A stretch of 64,000 bases of DNA from Balanoglossus misakiensis (Eukaryota; Hemichordata). Every line of letters starts with the position of its first letter. The first letter of the stretch is position 1. Both the position numbers and the translations under genes were made by a program. The notes under the pieces were generated by a model that saw only the letters and a list, made by a program, of their open reading frames with translations, was not told the DNA's origin and did no database searches. Below are positions 51,667 to 63,599 of this stretch, piece by piece. The stretch lies in assembly GCA_040954595.2 (NCBI GenBank), contig CM082578.2:5084001-5148000 (forward strand), in the 5' to 3' direction.

Positions 51667-54600
51667 ATGACAATTCTACCGAAAAAGAAGGCGAGCAAGG
51701 AGAAAAGTGACACAGATGGTGCTGAAAACCGTTCTCATTCGCACGGCTCGTCGCACAGTCAGAGTGACCCGAGGACCCGGGCAGGGAGAAATTCGCCCCC
51801 TCGATGGCCTCTTGCTTCGGCAAGGGAGGAAGGACTTTCTCCTCACGAAAGTCGGAATAATTACGAGAGGCGTGACAATTTAGAAGGGTCCAGTGGAGGT
51901 ACATCTCACAAAAGGAGGCATCGAGCGTCGTCATCTCCTCTCCGGGGAGGGCGAAAGCACAGGGACATAGACGTTGACCTCGGTGCCTCGGCCAGCTGCT
52001 CGAACGATTCTGAATGCGAGACCGGTTGCAACAGTGGCGATGAGTATGACAACGTTTTCTATCCTGGACCTGGCCAGGATATCGAAGAGGTATACCATTG
52101 TTTCACTGTTGAATTTCGTGAATATGTCCGATTTCATTCGGTCGCCCCTTTCTGGCGACTGTTATATGTTAATCACCAGTGGCCATGACAGCGGCGCTGC
52201 GCATACTATGTAAAGTAAAACCATAGATAGTAGTGGTACATGCATCTGTAATTGCAGTAAATGATGTAAGAGGTTTGGCAAGGAGTGGCAATAACGCAAG
52301 CACCGCATAGCTGGTCAGCCAAATTAAAAACAAATATATATATGCAGTGTTCTGGGCCAACTGATTAAATTCAGGTGTTGTTATGTGAATAGCGACGTGT
52401 CCCTGCAATAGTACATTAAGTAGGAGAGAAATTCGTTTTTGGGAAAATGCCAAGAGAATTGTGTACACAAATAGACTGGCCTTCCAAATGCTGTAGCCAG
52501 AGAGTTGATAAAATAGAGAGTACATCAAGTTCAGAAGTGATACAGGTGAATCAAGAAAATGTGCTTTTTGTGGTGTATTGAAACTTACGTTTCCAAACTT
52601 AGCTCATATTATATTGCAACAGCTGTGAGTCCATAATGTTTGGTCACTTTTGGTAGTAGAACCCTGGGTAGAACAAGAATAAATTACCTGGTTTGGAATG
52701 GCAATGCACCAGAACAAACTCTGACATTACATTAGCTCTGCGTACAGGTCTGTGTGTTCCCGGCGTTGCACGGCCTGTACGCAGAGCTAACATTACATGT
52801 ACATGTAGTATAAAATTGCTTTGATGCAATGATTATCCCACTTCAAGTCTACTGACATTTTATTTCATATCATATCAGACTGAAGGTTACAAATTGTTGT
52901 TACACAACATTCATTGCATAGTGACCGTGACCTGTGTCCACAGGTTTCAAGATATCGTGAGAATAACTGTCATTTCTACCCTGCAAGTCGGTAAGAAATC
53001 TACAAAAGTACATGTAAATAGGTCAGGTGCATATTCAACTGTGATGCGGGTTTTGCAACGCTATATTGTAACCCCTCTAAGTCACCACAAGTAGAATGTC
53101 TCAAAGTGCGTGTCATTTAACCACACTGTGGTCATTGAACAAAGTTGTGTAGTGGTAGTTATACACATACTGTAAAACACTTTATTTTCGCGAGCAATAA
53201 ATTTTCGCGAAATATGCGAGACCCAAAATAGCGTGAAAATAAAATGTCGTGTACATTTTTTTTAAGATAACGATGCAGTGAATGAAATAAGAGAATGCGA
53301 AAATTAATACTCGCGAAACAGTGGCCTCTCTTGATATCGCGAAAATTTCAACTCGCTAAAATAAAGTGTTTTACAGTACACACAGTGGCATGACCTGTAT
53401 CCCACGATTTCAAGACTGACATCTGACAATACCCTCTCCCACAGTGGACACCCCTTCTGCACTCTGATTTGTAAATTTATGTGCAAGCAGAGATTTCTGT
53501 TCAGTCAGGGCCCTACCCTTGATTGAATTATACGGTATTTCAGCTCTAGTCACGCCGAGTGAGGTATTAAATTAATTCTCTTCACTATTGGCAAATCCAT
53601 AAAAACTAAAAATAACCTGATCAAGAAAAGAGAACCGGTGTGCTTACGTTCTCTTGTACCTTTTTGTGGTGTCAAAGTTCAAAGGAACACTATAGCCAAT
53701 CCCATTCTGGCTGGAGCATATAGTATCATAGATTATGTAAATGTAGTGTGTACCCAGCTCAATTTTCCCCAGTCATTATTTGAGAGTTGAAGGCCAAAGC
53801 AAAACACATCGGGGGAGGGGGGAAGAATGGCACAATCAGCTTTTAAGAGAGCTTTTGAAATTATAAAATAAAGACATACCCATTATGAGAAAAACACTTT
53901 CATCTTATGCCATGCCTTGAAATTTGAATTCTAGGCTGGATTAGGATAGATTCTTGAAGTCAACTTAAGGAAACTGTCAGTAAAGATTGGAATAAATTCC
54001 TTCAAACTGTGATATAATGCCACCATCATTTGTATAATGTACTCCACGAGACATGTCACCCAAACTTCCCCATTTTGGTTTGAAGTACAGTAAACCTGCC
54101 AAAATTGGACTGCACCAGTAACCGTTCGGTTTATTAACATGATTTCCTATGAGATGGGGATTCGAAAATGTGTCCAGTGTAGACATGTTTCCGGATTAGG
54201 AAGAGTCCAGTTTAGCAAGGTTTCACACTTGACTTGGACAAGTGTCTTCGATCAGTTGGACACAAGGTCAGCTTCAGAGTTGCACATTCTACCGTCAGTT
54301 CAGATATCACAGCCATTGATATGGGCCTTTCTACAAGTCTACATGATCAACAGCTTGTTAGTCAAATGTCATTCCTGGACGAGAACTAACACATGAACTA
54401 TGTCCCTAGAAGTTTGTCCCACAAACGGATCAAAGTCCTCAGTTTGAGTGTTACAATGAACATAGTGACATAATGGAGGGAAAGGTTTGCCTACCTTTCT
54501 AATAAGGTTGAATCACAAATTCTGATAATTAGAAACTGAAACTGAAACTTCTAATGAGGGGCTAGAGGTTTCACTTTATGTCATGGCTTTCTGTATGACA

Positions 54601-57600
54601 CTGTACAGAGAAACTGTGTTTATCTTTAGACTTAGTTTTCAATATTATTTTATCATACACAGATGGAGAGGAGATTTGAAAAAGCTTTAGAAGAAAAAAG
54701 AGGATTTATTATCAAGAAAATGGTTCCTGATGGGGCCTGTCTTTTCAGAGCTGTTGGTGAGTGGGAAATCAGACTTGTTCTGCAGTTTTAGTCAATCTTT
54801 TCACAAATGCAAGTTTGTGACCTGTGTTTTATTTTACAGTGAAAGAGTTTAACCCTTTCACCCCCAGTTCCCTCAGGCTCTATAGAGAGGTCCAACTTTA
54901 CCATAGAAAACAATGGATTTGGACTGGTTTGATTATATCTCTCCACAAATGGAAAATTTTATGGAAAGTTACTTTCTTTCTCTCCAGCCGACCAAGTTTA
55001 TGGTGATCAAGAAATGCATTCTATTGTGCGGAATCACTGCATGGATTATATGGTAAGCGATTTGACTTGTCTCTCTTCCCACAGGTAGGGTAAGGGATGT
55101 GGCCGTTTGGAGTTATGTGCAGTTTGGCACAGATAAGTGCTTTGGCCTGTGAGTGAGATTTGGACCTTGTCATTTAGTCTGCATAGCTTGCTTATTTCTT
55201 GGAAACATTGCTCTTGCTTTTACAAGTGAAAATACTATTAATATTGATATAACATTGTTCTTGCTTTACAGGTGAAAAATGCCGACCATTTTTCTCAGTA
55301 TGTTACTGAAGATTTCAATGCATACATCAATCGTAAACGAAGTGATCATTGTCATGGTAACCACCCAGAAATGCAGGCTTTGTCTGAGATGTACAACAGA
55401 CCAATAGAGGTTTATTCCTATAGTTTAGGTAAGATTCAGTTGTCTCTTCATACATGCAGACTCATAACAAAAAGACTTTTTTTTTAAAAATGTGAATCCT
55501 CTCATTTTCCAAGGCAATGTTGATCACATGACAGGTCATGTGACACAATATATACAAAACATGTTCATTTGAGAAATGGCCAACCAAATTACAGTTGAAC
55601 TGACCACACCCCGATGTTAAGCTTTTTTGTATGGATTGGCAGTGGTATATGGATTATATAGGTAATGGTAGTCAAACGGTATAAAAGCTACAATGTATGT
55701 TGGCTCTCATGCAGCAAGATATACCACACATCAGTGAATCATGTTTGCTATATTCATGATATTTGGGTGTGTGGAAAGACAGTAAAACATGTCTAATCTG
55801 GAAACCTGTCTATATCAAACACCTTTCCTGTCCCTGTGACATAAAAGCATGTTTTAAAAGAACCTCTATAAACCGTACACCTCTACAAACTAAACAGTTT
55901 CTTCAGTCCCTTTGGTGTTCGATATAGACAGGTTTTACTGTATCTGTTAATTCAGCACAGCCAAACATACAAGTCATTTGTGAATTCCATCTACCCTATT
56001 ATAACAAACACAAAAGTTGGAACACTCTAGATATGTGAACACATGACTCATCAGTTTAATTGTCTTTTTTTCACTCCAGAACCAATGAACACTTTTCATG
56101 GCAATCACAGAACTGATAATGAACCCCTTCGTGTCAGCTATCATCGCAATGTACATTACAACTCAGTGGTGGATCCATTCAAAGCAACTATTGGTGTAGG
56201 ACTTGGATTGCCATCTTTTGTACCTGGGGTAAGTTTTTTTTCCATAAAGGAATCACAAAATGAATTTTTGTCTTGGAGACTTCTATCTTTAAAAGGAGGT
56301 AATTTCGAATTAAGTTTCATAGCCTGGTGACTGTATATAAATCTTGAGGTATGTACTGGTGCCTCAGAAGTCTTTCTGCAAACAAAATTGCGACTGCAAC
56401 TGTCGCAAATGATATCTGTGACCGTCGTAAACAGTATCTGCTACCAGTTCGATTGTCTTAGATAGTGTCTGCTACTACACATGCTAAACAGATTGGTCCC
56501 ATTTGAATGACTGTTTTGATTCCACACATAACCTCCTTACATTTCCATGCACTGAGACACTTTTGGGTTTCCAGTTATGATCATATGGTAATTAAACCTG
56601 TCTTCAACACATAGTTTCGACTTTGTGTGAAATAGTATTTTGCTGAACACCAGTGTGCCCTCTAAGCCCACATGATGCGCCACTGACTCAACAAACTCAC
56701 TGATGACTCAAGAAAATTATCCACACTACATGCAAAGGTATACGGCTGACTCCGAGAAGTTTCTATAAATCCTCAAATTGACTCGAAGCTTTTGAAAATT
56801 ATGTTTGTTAGAGGGCACACTGCTGAACACCAAGTCTGTCTTCTTACCATCTTTGAATCTGCAGTTAGCTGAAAAGAATCAGATGACGGCGGCAACAAAG
56901 TTGTCGGAGGCTTGGCACTTGGAAGAGGCCATGTTGGAAGACAAGTTGAAGGCCACAGATTGGGAAGCTACAAATGAAGCGATTGAGGAACAGATTGCCA
57001 GAGAATCCTATTTACAATGGTTGAGAGATAACGAGAAGAGAGCTCGCAAAGAAGAGGCCTCTGTAAGTCTTCCCTATTGCTCCCTTCATGCCAATACTGT
57101 GAATGTGTGGGTTGTTTGGCTTACACGTAATATACATGTATGTTACAAAATGATGTCGTATGATTGTAGGTGTACATTTAAATATATGAAACTGTTACAT
57201 AATAAACAGGTGTCACACCCATTTAATTGCTCATTGCAAGAGTACACAAGTATCGTGGTATACACACACGGGTATTAAAATCCCCACCAAATCAAAATAG
57301 TGTAGTGTTTTGACTGAGAAGATTGAAGTATTTTATCAATTAAAAATATAGGTAAATGGCAGCACTGGGGGCTTTAGGATCAGCAGAAACAAATATTGTG
57401 TTGTTTGGTTGCTTTTCAGTCTTGTAGTGCCAGTGCCACCTGTGTGAGTGACGGGGCCACATCCAGCAATTGGTGGGATGCTGTATCTACCTCCAAGGAG
57501 AATTCCCAGCAACAGGAACTGCAGCAGCAACAACAACAACTGCAGCAGCAACAACTGCAACAGGAGCAACAACAACAACAACAGCATCACAGTCACGTCA

Positions 57601-59212
57601 GCAGCCACGGATCACCCCCTCACAGCCCTTTACGAAGAGACGGCACAGAACAAAGACAACTGTCCCCTCTGCACACGAACATTGCAAGTCCGGGGCCCAT
57701 CATTACAGGTATTAAAACCCTTTTGAAGCCAGGTCGGAAGAAATGTCTGAATGATGTCATATAGGTTACAGGGTGGCCAGGATTCAGAGGATTAAACTGA
57801 AAAAGAAAAACCTTTTGGCCATGATGCATATGCACGATCTTTCGTGTCAAGTACAGCAGTCACACATGTGATCCGTGTTGATCCGGGCTCTCTGTTCCAG
57901 ATGTTGCTTATGTAGCAATGGGCAAATAATAATGAACCAGTGTGTACAGTAGAATTGATGTTAATATTAATCAGACAGTGTGAACTAAAGTTATGTCTCT
58001 TATGACATGAAACTTATTGTACTCTGTAGCATGTATAGTACCACAGTACCACAATGGTTTTAACAAAAGGATCACACATTCTTGATTTCAGTTAGTTGCC
58101 TTCGATTTCAGAGGGCTGAGAGCATAGCAGACCCTATTGGTTAGCACAGTGCAGCCACAGCTAGGTAGATTTGGGGGTAGGAACCCAGACGGCATTTCTG
58201 AACCAAACCATCCTGATATTAAGAACAGTCCACCTCAGCTCTGACGCTGTGCAGTGATAGCTCTGCATTGTTGTTTCAGATAACTGCATGATTCCCTGTC
58301 TGAGTTCTCCATCTGCAATGTCGCCGGCCGGATCTCCCCGAGGCGCCTGCGGGCCGGCATCACCCAATCCCGCCACTGGTGGCGCTGCAGCTGCTGCTAC
58401 AGCCTTCGAAACAATACAGCAACAACAGCATGGTTGTTCCAGTCTTGTCAGGGAGCAGCTGTCACCTGCACATTTTGGTAAGTTCTTGCTTGGGCCTGAT
58501 GCAAAACCACCGAGAATCCATTGCATAATGCACGTTTTCTACTATCACAAGCTGGGAATTCAGATGGACCTACTCACCAAAGTCTGATACATGTATATCC
58601 ATGACTGAAACATGATCAAATCTCCAGAAGAGAGAAACTAATGAATTTCAATGATGAGGGGTGACAGTAAACAATATAACCCCCATTTTCCAGTATGGAA
58701 ATCTAACCACAAATTTCAACACGGGATAGCAGCTCAAAAAAAAAAAACAGGCGAAGAACATTTTGCATCCTGACCCCCAGGTAACTTGCAAGGCAATGGC
58801 ATTTTTTAACGAATTTGAGAGTATTCTCTTGTCAAGAAAGTTTTTGAAACACATATTAAAGGTACACGGTCCACCTCCAATTTACATACGCCCATATATG
58901 GCTAAAATGGAGCACTGTAGTTTTCTAAAGAACAAATGGTGGCACTCTTTTTTTCGTGTGTGCCACCCACTAAAAATCGGTGATTGGCCAGATCTCAATT
59001 TGCCATGGTAACTGTAGCTAAATTTACATTGGTGACCGTATACCTTTAACCTTGTTAACTTTTCTTTTTTTGCAGGCCTGTCATCATGGGAGGATGACGA
59101 TGAGGCTATCCTGGCCTCTGTCCTAGCCGCTTCACAACAAGAATATTTTGACAGTTTAAAAAAATGCGCCGGAGGTAGAGATCACAATACACCAGGCCCA
59201 AGTACATCATGA
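51667..59212 (+). CDS. OTUD5: OTU-domain deubiquitinase OTUD5/DUBA (9 exons, 569 aa)
   Basis: Cysteine protease that removes ubiquitin chains; the vertebrate orthologue (DUBA) acts in interferon signalling and in transcription and chromatin regulation. Exons: 51667–52089, 54663–54756, 54988–55052, 55272–55428, 56080–56228, 56865–57062, 57420–57708, 58280–58477, 59076–59212 (1710 nt; human about 571 aa). The N-terminal MTILPKKK is the family start, followed by a low-complexity basic/serine region. NSGDEYD near 122–128 matches the site phosphorylated in human OTUD5 (S177): Ser123 keeps the CK2 S-x-x-E pattern. OTU catalytic residues visible: Asp164 and Cys167 in DGACLFRAV, and His272 in HYNSV. 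The helical segment [20 protein letters not shown] is intact. Exon 7 has a polyglutamine-rich insert encoded by mixed CAG/CAA. Exon 9 encodes a UIM-like C-terminus, [17 protein letters not shown] (about 531–547). No broken catalytic residue is seen. Confidence 0.96.
52732..52790. repeat. 59-bp hairpin, TTAGCTCTGCGTACAGG
   Basis: Perfect arms of about 17 nt (TTAGCTCTGCGTACAGG) around a loop of about 25 nt, flanked on both sides by ACATTA-like sequence. Located in OTUD5 intron 1. Confidence 0.6.
53168..53378. mobile_element. Mariner-type MITE, TACTGTAAAACACTTTATTT
   Basis: A 211-bp element in OTUD5 intron 1 with inverted ends TACTGTAAAACACTTTATTT and its complement. Internal TTTTCGCGA words recur in both arms. 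TA lies at both borders, consistent with a Tc1/mariner-type duplication (inference). Confidence 0.7.
54087..54225. repeat. Decayed inverted-repeat element, TACAGTAAACCTGC
   Basis: In OTUD5 intron 1. TACAGTAAACCTGCCAAAAT with TTGGACT downstream pairs imperfectly with the reverse complement of a segment near 54200–54225 (GAGTCCAG…GCAAGGTTT). It looks like an older relative of the element at 55779. The right boundary is approximate. Confidence 0.35.
55779..55941. mobile_element. MITE-like inverted repeat, ACAGTAAAACCTGTCTA
   Basis: In OTUD5 intron 4. The right end reads back as ACAGTAAAACCTGTCTATATC; the left end carries ACAGTAAAACATGTCTAATC, then CCTGTCTATATC. Ends with CAGT next to TA are typical of Tc1/mariner derivatives. 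The left target site has decayed. Confidence 0.6.
58856..59049 (+). mobile_element. TTAA-flanked MITE, copy 3 (OTUD5 intron 8)
   Basis: Third copy of the family: TTAAAGGTACACGGTCCACC at the left, GGTGACCGTATACCTTTAA at the right, with TTAA on both sides. Its right end is 26 bp before OTUD5 exon 9, so it sits where the branch point region would normally be. Confidence 0.75.
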
Positions 59213-59942
59213 CCAAAGCCGGCTACGAAACTTCTTCTTCTTTTTTTCCAAACATGCCATAACATGCAGCCTTTTTACACGGAGATGTGAATTCTCTGAG
59301 GTTGTAACTGCTTGTCAATTTTATCACTGGACTTAAGCAGAGTGAATTTACACTATGTTTTTTTCTTCTGATGATGATGAAACACCATCAAGATGGCAGA
59401 GCACAATCATGACTTCCTATATATATATATACAGAAACAACTGACTAAATTTGTGTGTAAATTTGTATCACATTCTGGGAAAGGAGAAATTAATTTCAGG
59501 CATCTGTCATCCCAAATGCACAAATGTTTTGGCATAAACACACTTCTGAGCTGGCTTTTGTAACTTCATCTGTGGAAAAGCAGAGATAGCTTGTATAAAT
59601 TTATGGAATGATTCTATTGAATTCGCCGGAATTTGTAATGCTTACCTGTCATTAGGTAAACAGTGTAAGGGAGCTCTAGAAGTCACAGCAAAAACATAGT
59701 ACAGTTCGTCAACCTAAAGAAAGAAACGATGCATGCATTTTCTACACATATCTGTATTGTTATTATTATTAATTTTATCTCAAGTTTTTATTGAGAATTT
59801 TATTTCGATGTGTAATGATAGTGTATGTGGAAGAAAATGGTGGCCAATCTCGCAATGATCAAATTCTTTGATTGTCATTATGCTACATCCTCACTGTGTA
59901 ATGTATTTTATAAAAGTGGTGTAGGGGAGAATATCTTAAAAC

Positions 59943-59948
59943 AATAAA
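59943..59948 (+). terminator. Polyadenylation signal of OTUD5 (AATAAA)
   Basis: A canonical AATAAA lies 731 bp after the OTUD5 stop codon, at the end of an AT-rich 3' UTR with no competing ORF. It is the first clear hexamer after the stop. The cleavage site would be around 59960–59975. Confidence 0.6.
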
Positions 59949-61720
59949 ATAGGGTGATGAATTTTCCCATAGTGCAATACTGCTGTTTTCTGTGTTTGTC
60001 TGGGTCACAGTTGTCAGCTGACTGCATTTGCTTCGTTGAGTCTACTGATTTTATTCAGATGGTGACCTCGTTTGACTTCAATATTCCCAGGTCAGTGCGG
60101 TCATGAGCTCTACTCGAAGGTCACACATGAACGCCTAAAACGTGAGTCTGGCGACGTGACCAGGTTCGTGACGTGTGTTGTTATACTGAGGTCTGATATT
60201 TGTAATGAAAGATTACGATAACTATACTTGATTATTCCAATAGTTTTTTTTTATCAAAATATAGAATGTAGGAAAAAGACAACGATATATATTGCGTGGT
60301 ACTGAAACTAAATATATTTTCTTTACGGTAAATATTCTGATCGTCATTGAAAAGTTCAAGGCGAATTCGCATAAGACGCGCGATTATTTTATGTCGCATT
60401 AGTAAAAAAAATTACCGAAAAATGAATTTGGGAGAAATCAGTCTATTACCAGCAACCACCAACTTGTCGTTTGAACACACATGCAGATTTTTCAGCACAA
60501 ACAACATCCCAGATGTTTCGACAAGCACGAGAATTGTGCTATAAACTCTCGCGTGTTCCGATACTGGGCATGGGAGTGTATACAATCCCACTGTTTTCGG
60601 AAGGTCTAGTATTCCGACGGTTCACTCTGGACGACTTGCAAGTTGCACGTAGCCTGAAGTATGATATGATAGGCCTGAGCTGTTTTCGGCTCGGTGTCTT
60701 CCTCTCTTTTTTCTTCAAATGCGCGCTGTCGTTTACTTTGACACGCAGTCTTTGCACAGATATTATGATATGATATTACTTTTCACAGCCAATATTTCCC
60801 CATCCCAATCTTTCGGATTCCCCGGCGCGCGCGCGCGGCTCTGCATTTATATTATAGGCATGACCTCTGACATGGCGCGATATGACACGCCGCGCTTTGC
60901 ACGTAGCTTCCTTTTTGTCATTCGCTATTAATTCCAGTCATTCGATTCGGGGACATGTTTACGAGATGCAGTATCCGCTATGCGGTCAGTTGCCGGCTAT
61001 CGCCCCGACGGAAACAACGTTAGGCCCTATTCGGGAACATGCACGCGCTTATATGGATTTTACTTTTTGGCCACCTTACGGATTATTGTGTAACCTACAT
61101 TGTTCTGTTAGCGTACTTAGGATGGATTTTCCAAGAACTTTCACAGGAGAGTGTTAGCTAATCTTCGTGGTGTATATATGGAGTACACTCATCATAAGCT
61201 TATCTATCAAGGCCGACCAGCCCGCTAGTTATTTCGTAACTACAAGGCCCGGTACCAGAGCTCGGAGGTAACGAATGCATTTGCGCTCGTTAGCTATCAT
61301 TTGAAATGGCAAAAAGTTTTCTTCGGAAAGATGTTGCAATTGCTCGATGGATAGAGGATCCATGACCATTGGGTTGACTAGTAACTTATACGGCATCGTG
61401 GAAGAGTCATATCTTTGAAAGTAGGCTGTCTGTGATATGCGGAACTAGAATCCCCGAAGTATGGCACTGCGGAAGGTGTGTGAAGGTCACGAGTTTTCCC
61501 GATTTTCCCAAATCTTGGTATTATACCATCGCAAAGGGAAAAGTTGACAGTTCTGGATAATGGACAGAATGGAGACGTGCTACAAAAGACGACGCGACCT
61601 TACCATCCCACTTACAAAATAGAAATATGTGTACAAAAAATTGGTAGGGACTGAGTACTACACTTAGCATGTGCAGAACGAGGCCATAATGTACATGTCG
61701 GATTGTTTTTTGCATTCCAA

Positions 61721-61873
61721 TTATTCATTCATTCATTCATTCATTCATTCATTCATTCATTCATTCATTCATTCATTCATTCATTCATTCATTCATTCAT
61801 TCATTCATTCATTCATTCATTCATTCATTCATTCATTCGTTCGTTCGTTCGTTCGTTCGTTCATTCATTCATT
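61721..61873. repeat. (ATTC)n–(GTTC)n microsatellite
   Basis: About 30 ATTC units, six GTTC units and a few more ATTC. Confidence 0.97.
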
Positions 61874-63456
61874 TCGTCGCAGAACGACAAAAAAGCAAGC
61901 TGTAGATGTGGTATCGTTAACTGAACAACATGACAGATATACATGTAGTTGCATTGTTCACAAAATTATGTCTGACTGTGCGGTCGTTGCTACCAAAGGT
62001 AGTAGGTAGAGGGCAATGACCCGACCGATCTAAGAGCTGAATCACACTTTCAAAATAGACATCACACAGCCTGCAATATTTACTTCCGCTTATTACACAT
62101 ATCTGCTGTTAGAGTTACAGGTCTCATAGAGAAACAAAAAGTGCGTTTGATTATAATCACACATTGTAACTTCGATTCGTTGTTTGAGTGGTGGCCAGGT
62201 ATAGGGCTCTATTGATGACAGTCTTCAATATTACCTTGGTGCCGGATGGTTTGTGGGATGTGTAAAAACGCCGGATTGGATTAATTCTTACCATCTCCTC
62301 CGCCAAAACGTCACCGTGGGATGTCGGTTACAAAATTTACCTCGGTACTGCAGTCGTTCGTGTTGGAATTAATGTTTGCTGGATACTGTAAATCTACAAC
62401 AGTCCGATAACGTATATCACTGACTCCATCCGTTGCAATGTGAATGGATTATTTTTATCGCCGACTACTTCACAGGTGGATATAAAACATACTATAATAA
62501 TGCTTGGAACAGTTACCGTCATTGTCTTCACCGACCACAGACTGTGCAAATGACGGTAGCTAGAAACGAAGCAAGCCAGTTTATTTCAACTTCAAAGATC
62601 TAGTTACTATGAAAACCGCATATATAATGGTTGAACATGTTACAAAGAGCCCAGTACACAGGGATAATTTTACAACTTCAGTATTCACTCCCTTTTGCTT
62701 GCCATGCATGTGTGACGTCACGATATCCTGGAATCTGAAAGCTGGGAATAATGCTATCTTTCATGGTATGGGCCTCAGCTTGACTTCTGGAAAGTAAGTT
62801 GTTTTATCATTATTCTCAATGCAAATTAAGCGCTGCATTAAGTCTGCATGTTGTTAACACCACAAAGTGATTATGTATCGGCAAATCAATGGTATTTTGC
62901 ACTAATTTTACTACCAACTGTCAATCAAGGCAATATATTTCAAATAAGTCGTTATTTGCCCGTCTTTCATCTAATTTGTTAATTTCATATTTACACTTTC
63001 GACAAGAGAGAAATGTTTCCTATGATCACCAGTGTATCAGGATGTCAGAATCACTTGATGCTTTTAAAGATGGACAGGGAAAATATCGGAACAGAAAGCA
63101 AAACACTTGGAGAAACACTATTCTTAATCCCACTAACTACAATTTTCCATTATATAAAGTCGTCATAAAAGAAGTTTTGTCTCAAGACACTCCCAGCTTT
63201 CGTTTGCCTCTCTTATATTCAGTTTAGTCTCGGAATACAGAAAAAATATAATTCACGTTGCACATGTTTTAATTTGAAATCTTTAAAGACAGAGTCACCA
63301 TGCAATGTAAATTATAAGAAAGTGATCTTGTTTGACCGAACTTTCTATTCTAACATAAACGGGTAGTATTGTAGACGTTTTTTCTTCAAATATCTGCTGT
63401 GAATTAATACGGATAGCTTTACTGTATTGGTTTAAAAAAGAACGGAAAATATCGTG

Positions 63457-63599
63457 TCAGAAATCGGAGGATTATTTTTGGGTAGGGTGTGGCCGGGTGA
63501 CCCCGTTATGGAGATGTTTCTCAGTCTCTGTTTCAAATTTTTGGACATTTCCATGACGGGGTCACCATACCCTACTCAAAAAAATCCTCCGAGTTCTGG
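63457..63599. repeat. Foldback element, CGGAGGATT / GGGTGACCCCGT
   Basis: Two arms of about 50 nt: left CGGAGGATTATTTTTGGGTA, then GGGTGACCCCGTTATGGA; right TCCATGACGGGGTCACC, then CTCAAAAAAATCCTCCGAG. A short unpaired centre separates them. It is probably a foldback or MITE insertion near the right edge. Confidence 0.65.
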
